Below, in pieces: positions 1 to 7,692 of a DNA stretch of 59,352 nt. The notes below the pieces were generated by a model. It made no database searches. It worked only from the letters and a program-made list of their open reading frames with translations, and was not told the DNA's origin. A program made the translations under genes and the position numbers. The stretch is from Planctomycetaceae bacterium (GTDB lineage Bacteria; Planctomycetota; Planctomycetia; Planctomycetales; Planctomycetaceae). Numbering within the stretch: position 1 is the first letter of the stretch; every line of letters begins with the position of its first letter. Location of the stretch: assembly GCA_028284485.1 (NCBI GenBank), contig JANQRQ010000355.1, positions 1 to 59,352 on the forward strand. Reading direction: 5' to 3'.

Positions 1-307
1 ATGGTTCTCCGAAGATTCGCACTTCTCCCGATGCACGGGGAACCAGATCCAATGCCGCCTTGATCAGTGTACTCTTGCCAGCTCCATTTGGGCCGACGAT
101 TGCCACCAATTGTCCCGGGGGTGCGTCGTAATCGATATCCCACAACACCGGCTTGCGATAGTAAGCGACAGTCATGTCGTGTATCGACAACGGCGCTGAA
201 CGGGGGTGCGCCGGCGAGGCCTGAGATGTCGTATCGGCGGCAATTTCTGATGTCGAACTATCCATCGAATGATTGCGGCTCCATCCTGACCGCATGCGTT
301 GTAACAT
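1..307 (-). CDS. Metal ABC transporter ATP-binding protein (N-terminal part)
   Basis: This is the first ~102 residues of an ABC ATPase; the rest lies beyond the left edge. The reverse strand reads LSIHDMTVAYYRKPVLWDID, then the Walker A motif GPNGAGKSTLIKA, then LVPRASGEVRIFGEP, the usual opening of a MntB/ZnuC-type ATPase. It should energise uptake of Mn or Zn from the cytoplasmic side of the membrane. The gene follows the substrate-binding lipoprotein by 147 bases on the same strand, so the two probably form one operon with a permease further on. The start is uncertain: ATG codons sit at 307, 295 and 265, and the low-complexity Ser/Thr/Ala-rich leader before the ABC domain fits any of them. 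Family certain, metal inferred. Confidence 0.85.
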   Translation of the reverse strand, partial: MLQRMRSGWSRNHSMDSSTSEIAADTTSQASPAHPRSAPLSIHDMTVAYYRKPVLWDIDYDAPPGQLVAIVGPNGAGKSTLIKAALDLVPRASGEVRIFGEP

Positions 308-454
308 GACTTGATAATACCAACTGCTTTGGGTTTTTGCTCGTATCGTCGACTCGCAACATAATCTCGTTGGAATCAACGTCCCGTGCAGAAATTCATC
401 GATTTAAAAAAATGTCGCGTTCGAAATTTGTAATGCTGTCATCATTCGAGGCAC

Positions 455-1465
455 TCAACTGGCACCATGTTCGGCATCAACGGACTCCAGCTTCGCTTGA
501 AATCCGCCGGCTGGAGCTTCGCCGCCCAAGGCCCGGGCAATAGTCGTTGCGTTGTGATCGATCATCCCGATATATGTGCCGGTGTAAGTTCCCGCCGCCC
601 CCATGGCATCGGAATAAAGTTCTCCACCGACAGTCACGCTCCAACCCTGTGCAGCGGCTCCCTCGATGACGGCTCGAATGTTCTTCTCAGGCACGCTACT
701 TTCGACGAAGATGGCCTTCACTTTCTTCTGAACGATTTCATTCACGAGTGAGTTGATGTCGCTAATACCTGCAGCCGAAGCCGTGCTTACTCCCTGTACG
801 GATAACACGGGAATGTCGTACGCTCGGGAAAAATATCCAAACGCATCATGGGCCGTGATGAGCACCCGCTGCTCGACCGGAATCGTACTGATCACCTGCG
901 ATACGTACTGGTCAAGCCGCTCCAAATCTTCGCAGTACGAGTCGGCTCGCTGTTGATATTCCGCGGCATTCGCAGAATCGAATTCTCCAAGCGCATGCGC
1001 GACGAACTGCACACACTGCATCCAGGCTTTGACATCCATCCAGACATGGGGATCGTAGTGCCCTTCGAATTCGGGTGGCTCTCGCAAGTAGGACTCGTCG
1101 ATTTCTTCGGTTACCGCGTAAACCGGATTGCCCTTGCGACCGATCTTCGTCAAATCGTCCGCCATGCGTCCTTCGAGGTGCAATCCGGAGTAAAAGACGA
1201 CGTCGGCAGCCAGCAACTTCTGCATATCATTGGTTGCTCGATAAAGATGGGGGTCGACTCCCTCGCCGATCAGCCCTGTCACTTCGGCGCGTTCTCCCGC
1301 CACCATTCTGACAATGTCGGTGACCATGCCGCACGTCGTCACAACTGTATATGTTCCATCCTTTCCCGACCGGCTATTCGCAGAGCTTTGCCCATCGGAC
1401 CCGCCGCAACCCGCTAGGAACAACAACGTCATCGCACATTGGCACGCGGACAAAGAACGTAACAT
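455..1465 (-). CDS. Metal ABC transporter substrate-binding lipoprotein (PsaA/MntC/TroA-like)
   Basis: A cluster A-I (ZnuA/TroA/PsaA) solute-binding protein of 336 residues, which delivers Mn, Zn or Fe to a membrane ABC transporter. ATG at 1465 starts a signal peptide ending in a lipobox (LLFLAGCGG), so it is a lipoprotein; a longer frame to 1537 would bury the signal peptide and is rejected. Candidate metal ligands are His in GVDPHLY, His in YDPHVWMD, Glu in FVESSVPEKN and Asp in ELYSDAMG. That His-His-Glu-Asp set is the PsaA/MntC (Mn) pattern, and there is no His-rich loop as in zinc-specific ZnuA. The ATPase follows on the same strand. A perfect palindrome about 290 bases upstream may be the operator. 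Metal specificity is inferred. Confidence 0.9.
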   Translation of the reverse strand: MLRSLSACQCAMTLLFLAGCGGSDGQSSANSRSGKDGTYTVVTTCGMVTDIVRMVAGERAEVTGLIGEGVDPHLYRATNDMQKLLAADVVFYSGLHLEGRMADDLTKIGRKGNPVYAVTEEIDESYLREPPEFEGHYDPHVWMDVKAWMQCVQFVAHALGEFDSANAAEYQQRADSYCEDLERLDQYVSQVISTIPVEQRVLITAHDAFGYFSRAYDIPVLSVQGVSTASAAGISDINSLVNEIVQKKVKAIFVESSVPEKNIRAVIEGAAAQGWSVTVGGELYSDAMGAAGTYTGTYIGMIDHNATTIARALGGEAPAGGFQAKLESVDAEHGAS

Positions 1466-1829
1466 CAACGCCTCGAATTCTGCCTGTGAACTAAACTCGC
1501 TCGGTCGGACGGCTATTCCGCCGTAACCTGCGCTCAAACTGCCTGATGCGAGAAGTCGTTTTCACGAAAGTCTTGCCACTTAGCCAAGCAAGGACGAGCG
1601 TGCGCAAATGTCTTCTTGAACGGCCAGAGAGACATTTCGCACATGAACGGCTTCGGATCGCAATCGATCGAATCGACCGGACGACCAGCTTGCAAACATC
1701 GTCGCTGAAAGGGTTTTCCACTCGGATTCTGCACAAATCGCGATAAGCTTAAAATTATATTTTGATTAATCAAAATATTCAAGCCCAACTCCGGGGCTGG
1801 GTGGCTTCCTGGTGACCATCTGCTTCAAC
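1466..1829. other. Intergenic region upstream of the metal-uptake operon
   Basis: No convincing gene. The stretch separates the stop of the TPR gene from the start of the metal-binding lipoprotein; both are on the minus strand. It holds the AT-rich palindrome at 1757-1778. Just before that is a weak GC hairpin, AGCCC (1782-1786) with GGGCT (1794-1798), which on the minus strand is followed by a T-rich run and could end the TPR transcript. Short open frames here have no ribosome site and no recognisable protein. Confidence 0.6.
1757..1778. promoter_or_regulatory. Perfect 22-bp palindrome, candidate metalloregulator operator
   Basis: Every one of the 11 base pairs of this inverted repeat matches; the central 16 bases are TTTTGATTAATCAAAA. 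It is AT-rich with no GC stem or loop, so it looks like a dimeric repressor site rather than a terminator. It lies between the TPR gene and the metal-uptake operon, about 290 bases before the lipoprotein start. Its outline (TTTTG, six bases, CAAAA) loosely resembles MntR-type boxes, but I cannot assign it to a known regulator. Confidence 0.5.
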
Positions 1830-2921
1830 TCATTGCTGCTGGCGGAAGAGTTTCAGCTTTTGCCTGAGAGCTGCTTTTTCGGCTTCCGGTGCCTGCTCTA
1901 TCGCCAATTCGAGTGTCGCAACAGCTTCCTCAATTCGACTTCCTTCCGCATAAGCAACCGCGAGGGTGTCGAGCATGTTCCAATCTTCTTGGTTCGTCAG
2001 TTGGCAAGCTTCCTCGGCCAAGACGATCGCTCGTTCAATGTTGCGGAATTCCTCATCGGTGCAGGTACACAAAAACCAGGCGTAATCGTTTTTCGCCGAC
2101 GCCGATCGCGCCCCGAACATGATTGCCGCCTCAAAATCTCGACGCGCTTGCTCGAACCGTTCCTGCCGCTTAAGTACAGCTGCTCGATTGACATAGGCTT
2201 CCGCGAAGTGCGGTGTCAGCTTCAGGGCCTCGTTGTAGTCGGCCAGCGCGCTGTCGAAATTTCCATTCTCAAACCAACTGACGCCCCGATTATTGAGCGC
2301 CAGGGCATTTTCCGGATCGATTTCAACTGCTTTTTGGGCATCGGAAAGGGCCCTTTCCGAGTCGCCACTTTCAGCCCAGGCAGCACTCCGATTGACCCAG
2401 AACACCGCAACATCGGGGGATAACTCAATTGCCTTGGTAAAATCCGCCAACGCCTGCCTCAGGTTTTGCTGCTTCTGATACGCGCTTCCGCGATTGTTGA
2501 GGATGGCCGCATTTTCCGGTTCGAGTTCCAAGGCGGCATCAAAATCGGCAATCGCTTCCTCGAGCAAACCGGCCGCAAGCCGCGCAGCACCGCGATGCTG
2601 TAACAATGTTGGTGACGGATCAGTTTCCATCTCCGCGGTTAGTTTCTTCTCGGCTTCTTCCAGATCCCAGACATCATCGCGATGCAGCCACCCCTGTTCT
2701 TGCCAAACAAAGAGCCATTCGCCGTTAACAAGTGAGATCTGCAGTAACTCACCACGATTCAATTCACCGACCGCCTTTTGCTCGACGAGCAACTCGACAG
2801 ACGGCTTGCCAATAACGACGAATTCACCTGGTTGAATTGAATGCTGGCTCGCCTCCTGGGCGGCTAGAGTTGCACCTAGAACAAAAACGACAGTTGTCGA
2901 TATCATGAACTCACGGGACAT
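1830..2921 (-). CDS. Secreted TPR-repeat protein with N-terminal SH3-like segment
   Basis: A 363-residue exported protein. ATG at 2921 has GGAAG nine bases upstream and opens a signal peptide (VVFVLGATLAAQ); the frame can be extended only with a TTG codon at 2948. Residues ~30-95 resemble a small bacterial-SH3 or GW-like beta domain (GELLQISLVNGEWLFVWQEQ, then GWLHRDDVW). From ~100 onward there are six or more tetratricopeptide repeats with the usual A..NRG.A, A..DF..A and P..A signature (for example AAILNNRGSAYQKQQNLRQA). TPR arrays bind other proteins; the partner here is unknown. The gene is divergent from the YTV protein gene across 186 bases, so both may share a promoter region. Function beyond protein binding cannot be read. 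Confidence 0.85.
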   Translation of the reverse strand: MSREFMISTTVVFVLGATLAAQEASQHSIQPGEFVVIGKPSVELLVEQKAVGELNRGELLQISLVNGEWLFVWQEQGWLHRDDVWDLEEAEKKLTAEMETDPSPTLLQHRGAARLAAGLLEEAIADFDAALELEPENAAILNNRGSAYQKQQNLRQALADFTKAIELSPDVAVFWVNRSAAWAESGDSERALSDAQKAVEIDPENALALNNRGVSWFENGNFDSALADYNEALKLTPHFAEAYVNRAAVLKRQERFEQARRDFEAAIMFGARSASAKNDYAWFLCTCTDEEFRNIERAIVLAEEACQLTNQEDWNMLDTLAVAYAEGSRIEEAVATLELAIEQAPEAEKAALRQKLKLFRQQQ

Positions 2922-3093
2922 GAGGATTCGCTTCCTGAAACACGCCAATCAACGTGGCATTGATTTCTTTGTTAATTTTCCTAACCGGATTACTTTACCT
3001 CGGCGTCACAATTGGTTCAAATACTGCAGTCACATCGTGAAGTATCGAGTGGGCCAAGTGATTTTCTACACTTCAGTTACGTTTGCACCATGT

Positions 3094-3100
3094 AAGGAGG
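3094..3100 (+). promoter_or_regulatory. Strong ribosome binding site deciding a GTG start
   Basis: AAGGAGG followed by GGGTTCC and GTG at 3108. This near-perfect Shine-Dalgarno site fixes the non-ATG start of YTV protein 1 and suggests high expression. Confidence 0.8.
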
Positions 3101-3107
3101 GGGTTCC

Positions 3108-4307
3108 GTGCACAAATCGATTGCTGCCATGATACCAATGCTTGTTATGACCGTTTCGGTCTACGCCGGGGAATGCGGCGGCTGCCGAACGTCGTGTTGT
3201 CCGTCGCCATGTGCTGCCTGTACGGCGGCACCGGTCTGTGCCGAACCAGTGGCCTGTGAGCCACAATGCCATACGGTTGAGAAAACCGTAATGGTTCCGA
3301 CTTGGGAGACAGAAACTCGCACGATTCAATGCGTCGAGAATCGCCAGGAACAACGCGAGCGAACCGTAACCTATTACGAATGCGTCAATGAAACCAAAGT
3401 CGGCACTCGAGAAGTTCAATACTGCGAGCAAGAAACCCGCACTCGCGAAGAGAACTACACAGTCTGCACGCCGGTGTGGAAGGACGTTACCCAGGAATAC
3501 ACGGTGATGGTTCCCTATACCGAAACACGGACCGCAACTCGCCAGGTTTGTAAGCCAGTATGGGAAACTGTCGAGCAATCCTACACGGTTCAAGTCCCTC
3601 ACACCGAAACGCGGACCGCCACACGCACAATTACAAAGTGCGTGCCCGAAACAGTCACCCGCACCTATACGGTCGACGAAGGGCACTGGGAATGCCAGGC
3701 CGTTCAAGCCTGTCCGCAGGTCAGCTGCTGCACGTCAGCCTGTGGCGGATGTGGCGTCCAAAGTTGCGGCTCTTGTGGTGGCTGCAACACCTGCTGCACG
3801 CAGACGCGAAGCGTTTGGGTTCCGAATATTGTCACAAAAGAAACCCAGTGCACCGTCTACAAGCAAGTCCAAGAACAACAGCCTTACACCTACAACGTGA
3901 CCGTCTGCAAGCCGGAAACACGCACACGTCAGGTCAAGGTTTGCAAGTACGTCACCGAAACCCAGGAATATGAGTACAACGTGAATCTTTGCAGATCGGA
4001 AACGCGTTCCCGCACCGTTAAGGTGTGCGAATACGTCAATGAAACAAAATCGCGCACGGTTTCGTACGTCGTCAATGTCCCCAAGACTCGGACCGAAGAG
4101 TACGAGTACACGGTCTCCAAGCAGGTCCCGCGTGAACGCGTTGAAACCTACACGGTTTGTGTGCCGCACACCGTCGAAAAGGAAATTGAAGTTCGCGTTT
4201 GCAAGATGGTCCCCAAGACTGTTGAAGTGTCTGTCTGCAACAGCTGTAACACCTGCAGTACCGGCTGCTCGACAGGATGTGGTAGCTGCAATTCCTGCTG
4301 CAACTAG
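3108..4307 (+). CDS. Cysteine-rich YTV-repeat surface protein 1
   Basis: A 399-residue exported protein of the YTV family, known from Rhodopirellula baltica and other planctomycetes as candidate cell-wall proteins. The GTG start follows a very strong ribosome site. Residues 1-20 are a signal peptide ending VSVYAG. The mature part alternates three Cys/Gly clusters (about 22-55, 205-240 and the last 22 residues, ending CGSCNSCCN) with long runs of short beta-like repeats such as TETRTATRQVCKPVWE and QSYTVQVPHTETRTATR. The repeats are rich in Thr, Glu, Arg and Val; paired Cys could crosslink chains by disulfides. It shares a core, VWVPNIV followed by QCTVY, with the YTV protein at 49770. A 17-bp hairpin follows the stop. 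A structural wall role is inferred from family and composition. Confidence 0.85.
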   Translation: MHKSIAAMIPMLVMTVSVYAGECGGCRTSCCPSPCAACTAAPVCAEPVACEPQCHTVEKTVMVPTWETETRTIQCVENRQEQRERTVTYYECVNETKVGTREVQYCEQETRTREENYTVCTPVWKDVTQEYTVMVPYTETRTATRQVCKPVWETVEQSYTVQVPHTETRTATRTITKCVPETVTRTYTVDEGHWECQAVQACPQVSCCTSACGGCGVQSCGSCGGCNTCCTQTRSVWVPNIVTKETQCTVYKQVQEQQPYTYNVTVCKPETRTRQVKVCKYVTETQEYEYNVNLCRSETRSRTVKVCEYVNETKSRTVSYVVNVPKTRTEEYEYTVSKQVPRERVETYTVCVPHTVEKEIEVRVCKMVPKTVEVSVCNSCNTCSTGCSTGCGSCNSCCN

Positions 4308-4344
4308 TAAGGTTATCGGCCTAGCCTTTTAGGGCGATTATTGC

Positions 4345-4390
4345 GGGCTATGAAGTTTCCCTTCGCATGGGAGATTTCGTAGCCCGTTTT
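4345..4390 (+). terminator. 17-bp hairpin terminator after YTV protein 1
   Basis: Arms 4345-4361 and 4369-4385 pair over all 17 positions, with a seven-base loop (TTCGCAT) and GTTTT behind. Fourteen pairs are Watson-Crick and three are G-U wobbles when read on the plus strand; on the minus strand the same three would be A-C mismatches. That asymmetry indicates selection on the plus-strand RNA, consistent with an intrinsic terminator or a 3' stabilising hairpin for the gene ending at 4307. Confidence 0.75.
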
Positions 4391-4588
4391 CATTGCGCTC
4401 AGGGGCGTAATACCCAAGGTGCAGACATTCGGACCGGGACGATCTTCGAGCGTCGCAGCCATTCCTCGTTTATTGGCCAGGCGAAAATCGTTGCGTTGCG
4501 ACAATTCCTTTGTTGCTCGTCCGAATCCGAGCCGAACCTGCCGTAGAAACAAGGTTCCCGTTGCGACTAGAATCAATTGGGGAGATTC

Positions 4589-4697
4589 TCTAGAGCGGTT
4601 TAGTTTTTCTTGTGGTCGTTACTGGCTCGTGGGAGCCAGCTATCATCGAACGAATCGTGTTTGCCGCGGCCACAAGTCAGCGTAATATGCTGCAGCA
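4589..4697 (+). repeat. Dispersed ~108-bp intergenic repeat, copy 1
   Basis: This copy begins TCTAGAGCGGTTT, contains CTGGCTCGTGGGAGCCAG (a perfect 7-bp hairpin with loop GTGG) and GCCGCGGCCACAAGTCAG, and ends in the small hairpin CAGCG-TAATA-TGCTG (4678-4692). CTTGTGGTCG near the front can pair with CGGCCACAAG near the end. It is co-oriented with the upstream YTV gene. Three relatives lie at 39442, 43741 and 48271. Confidence 0.85.
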
Positions 4698-4721
4698 TGC
4701 CGCGCAAGGAAGATTCGAAGA

Positions 4722-6332
4722 ATGGACTCGCCACCCATCGCAAGATCAGATGCGAACGCCATGACAGGCCGCCAACAACGCCACACGCCGAACTGGAATT
4801 CGCTGGACCGACATGCGCCAGTAGTTGCCGCAGGATTGGCACTCATCGCCAGCGTCAATCTCTTGCTCGGTTGCAGCCAAGAAAACGGTCCGGAGAAGCC
4901 TGCAACGAATCTGGCCCACAACGATTCCTCAACCCCAATATCAGGCGAATCGCCTTCGTACAAATCCGATTCGGCAACCGATTCAAACGTTCCTAGTCTG
5001 CCCGCTCCCAGTTCATCAAATCAGGCTTCAGATGAACAAGCGAGCAGCGCCTACCAGGCTCTACCGATTCATCGGCGTGATGAGACCGTTCGTAATTACG
5101 ACGACGAATTGTTGGCACGCGCCGGGATTTTCAAATATGAATCGAAAAGATTGCAACTCTATACCGATATCGACCCCCGAACGGCTGAATCGCTACCACC
5201 GCTCGTCGATCAATTGTTTGACGCGTTGACGAAATACTTGGGAGAGTTGCCACCGAGCCGTTCCGGCAAAGCGTACCGGATGATCGGATACATCATGTCG
5301 GATCGCGCACTGTTTCAACAGGCAGGCCTGCTTCCAGAAGAACTTCCGCAGTTCCAACATGGTCGACACCGAATCAATGAATTCTGGATGAATGCACAAA
5401 AGCATGACTATTACTTGCGACATCTGATGCTGCACGAAGCGACTCATTGCTACATGACGGCGCAGGAAAATACCGTGGCTCCGGTTTGGTACTTCGAAGG
5501 ATTAGCCGAAGTTTTCGGAACTCACACGATCGACAAGAATGGCCAAGCCCAGTTTCGAGTCATGCCGTACGACCGAGACGCCTTCCCCGGGTTGGGCCGT
5601 ATTTCTTTGGTGCAAACAGACCGTGACGAAAACGGCCTGCGTATGGCGGCAGAGGTAGCCAGCTTGACCGCGGATGATTTCTTCGTGAACGAGTCGTACG
5701 CGTGGTCTTGGGCCCTTTGCCAATTCTTGGACTCCCATCCGAGGTACCAAAAGCCTTTTCGGACGCTTGGAAACGCCTTAACCGAAGACCGATTCTTCAC
5801 CGTATTCAAAGAGTCATTTTCAGGTCACATCGAAGATTTGCGCACGGAGTGGGCGTTATTTGCGTCTCACATCCAGCATGGATATGACATCCCCCGGGCG
5901 GCCATCGATTTCCAGGCCGGCTCCCATGTCACCGCGTCAAAACCTGCAGAATGTGCGATTCAGGCGGACCGCGGCTGGCAATCGACAGCGGCACTTGTCG
6001 AATCCGGTGTCACCTACGAAATCACGGCATCGGGCCAATATTCCATGGCGCAAAAACCCATACAATGGATCAGCGAGCCGCAGGGAATCAGCATCGATTA
6101 TTTCGATGGCAGGCCCATCGGCCGTGTGATGGGAACGATTCGCACGCCAGGCGATCAAGTCGCGACCTCTGGCGAAAGTATGCTGCGACATTTTGAAGTC
6201 GGCCGACAACTTCGATTTCAGCCCCAAGTATCAGGGACGCTGTACCTGCGCATCAACGACGCTTGGAACAAGCTCGCCGACAATCAAGGCGAGGCGAAGA
6301 TTGAGATTCGTCGGATCGTCGACTCCGAGTAG
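4722..6332 (+). CDS. Lipoprotein with HEXXH zinc-metallopeptidase motif
   Basis: A 536-residue lipoprotein. GGAAG lies about eight bases before the ATG. A hydrophobic stretch ends in the lipobox LLLGC near residue 50. The motif HEATH (about 238-242) is HEXXH, and some 20 residues later GLAEVFGTH supplies the Glu expected of a gluzincin-type third ligand, so a zinc peptidase-like fold of the DUF1570 or basic-secretory kind is likely. Residues 60-105 are a Ser/Pro/Asn-rich linker. The last ~130 residues (from about 400) form a beta-rich domain including SGTLYLRINDAWNKLADNQG, like a carbohydrate- or LecA/PA-IL-type sugar-binding module. The substrate is unknown. It stands alone between repeat copy 1 and a convergent aminotransferase gene. 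Confidence 0.8.
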   Translation: MDSPPIARSDANAMTGRQQRHTPNWNSLDRHAPVVAAGLALIASVNLLLGCSQENGPEKPATNLAHNDSSTPISGESPSYKSDSATDSNVPSLPAPSSSNQASDEQASSAYQALPIHRRDETVRNYDDELLARAGIFKYESKRLQLYTDIDPRTAESLPPLVDQLFDALTKYLGELPPSRSGKAYRMIGYIMSDRALFQQAGLLPEELPQFQHGRHRINEFWMNAQKHDYYLRHLMLHEATHCYMTAQENTVAPVWYFEGLAEVFGTHTIDKNGQAQFRVMPYDRDAFPGLGRISLVQTDRDENGLRMAAEVASLTADDFFVNESYAWSWALCQFLDSHPRYQKPFRTLGNALTEDRFFTVFKESFSGHIEDLRTEWALFASHIQHGYDIPRAAIDFQAGSHVTASKPAECAIQADRGWQSTAALVESGVTYEITASGQYSMAQKPIQWISEPQGISIDYFDGRPIGRVMGTIRTPGDQVATSGESMLRHFEVGRQLRFQPQVSGTLYLRINDAWNKLADNQGEAKIEIRRIVDSE

Positions 6333-6366
6333 CGGCTCAGAAAACGGCAGGCGAATTTCCGCCTAG

Positions 6367-7566
6367 CTATTTCGCCAATTCCTTTGCCAAACATTCCGCC
6401 AGGTAATCGACGTGCTGCGGGCAATTGTACAAATGGCAGGAGACTCGGATGAATCGCCTACCCTGCCAATGCATGATCGGGATTTCGATTCGATGATTTT
6501 CCCATAAGCGATCCTGCAGCGGGTCCCGATACCCCTGCACCTGATCCATCTCGCCGCCTTCGGCTAAAGGCAGGCTGATCATCGATCCGTACCATTCAGG
6601 ACCATCGGGTATCAACGGTTCTAATCCGGTCACATCGACAAGGCGCGCTCGCGCATACCTCGCCAGTGCGTGTGTGTATCCTCGAAACGCTTCCAATCCA
6701 CATTCGCGGAGAACATCGATGGCCGTGGAAACGGCTACGAAGGGGGCCGGGTCGCGTGTCCCCAGCCAATTGAATTCGTCCTTCCAATGTGGCTGTCGTC
6801 CGCTGACACTGCCCCCCCAACTGATGATCGAGGGCTTCACTTGTCGGCGATATCGACTGTCCACATATAAAAAACCGCTGCCGAATGGCCCACACAACCA
6901 TTTATGGCAACTCGCCGTATAAAAGTCGCAACCAATGTCGCGAATTGCCAAGGGAATCATGGCAATGGCATGCGGACCATCGACACAAACCGGAACACCC
7001 TTTTCGTGCGCCCGTCGGCAGATCTCCTGCACGGGAAAAATCGTGCCTGTGACCGACGTCACGTGGCTGACAATCAACAGCTTCGTACGGGCGGTAATCC
7101 CGCCAACAATGGTTTCGGCAATCTCATCGCTGGATGAAACCGGCAGGTCGACATGCTGCACTTTCAGTTCTGCCCCTGCATCCCGACAGGCGCTACGCCA
7201 CAAACGAAGCACGGCCCCGTAATCATGTGTCGTAGTGAGGATTTCATCGCCTGGATTCAATTCGATGCTGCGCGCGACGATGTTCATTCCGACCGTTGCG
7301 TTGTCAACAGCGATCAAACCATCAGCTTTGACTCCGACAAACTCAGACAGCTTGTTCACAGTCCCGTCGATGGCTAATTCCATTTGTCGCAAATAGAAAT
7401 CCATCGGTTGCCGCTCGAGGGTGGCAGACCACTCCTGCCTCGCATTCTGTACTCGAATCGGCGAAGGCCCGAACGACCCGTGATTCAAGTAGGTCACTCC
7501 GTCTGGGAATCTCCATTCTCGATGCCACTTCTCGTATAAGGCTGAATCAGGCGCGGCGATCGTCAT
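6367..7566 (-). CDS. Class V aminotransferase, isopenicillin-N-epimerase-like
   Basis: A cytosolic PLP enzyme of 399 residues, full length for the family. It opens with YLNHGSFGPSP, the typical N-terminal signature of the isopenicillin N epimerase / cysteine desulfurase-like branch. The PLP Lys is in YTASCHKWLCGPFGSGFLY, and CVDGPHAIAMIPL carries the Asp that contacts the pyridine nitrogen. The C-terminal domain ends with RRFIRVSCHLYNCPQHVDYL. Such enzymes act on amino acids or sulfur-containing substrates; nothing here fixes the substrate. The gene is convergent with the peptidase-like lipoprotein and followed on the same strand by no partner. ATG at 7566 gives the expected N-terminus. Confidence 0.88.
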   Translation of the reverse strand: MTIAAPDSALYEKWHREWRFPDGVTYLNHGSFGPSPIRVQNARQEWSATLERQPMDFYLRQMELAIDGTVNKLSEFVGVKADGLIAVDNATVGMNIVARSIELNPGDEILTTTHDYGAVLRLWRSACRDAGAELKVQHVDLPVSSSDEIAETIVGGITARTKLLIVSHVTSVTGTIFPVQEICRRAHEKGVPVCVDGPHAIAMIPLAIRDIGCDFYTASCHKWLCGPFGSGFLYVDSRYRRQVKPSIISWGGSVSGRQPHWKDEFNWLGTRDPAPFVAVSTAIDVLRECGLEAFRGYTHALARYARARLVDVTGLEPLIPDGPEWYGSMISLPLAEGGEMDQVQGYRDPLQDRLWENHRIEIPIMHWQGRRFIRVSCHLYNCPQHVDYLAECLAKELAK

Positions 7567-7692
7567 GCGGTCGGAATTCTCTGCAGGGCATTGCGCAAAG
7601 TGCGGCTGTAGTTACAGCATCGATAGGGTGAAACGCTTTGAAGACTCCAGGGAATTTTGTGGCGCGCGCAAACGTGCCAAACCCATGAGTCT

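Larger units (their letters stand above)
4308..4721. other. Intergenic region with terminator hairpin and repeat copy 1
   Basis: No gene. It contains the long hairpin at 4345-4390 after the YTV gene and the first copy of the dispersed ~108-bp repeat at 4589-4697, which ends 24 bases before the next start codon. The stretch between them shows nothing I can name. Confidence 0.7.
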
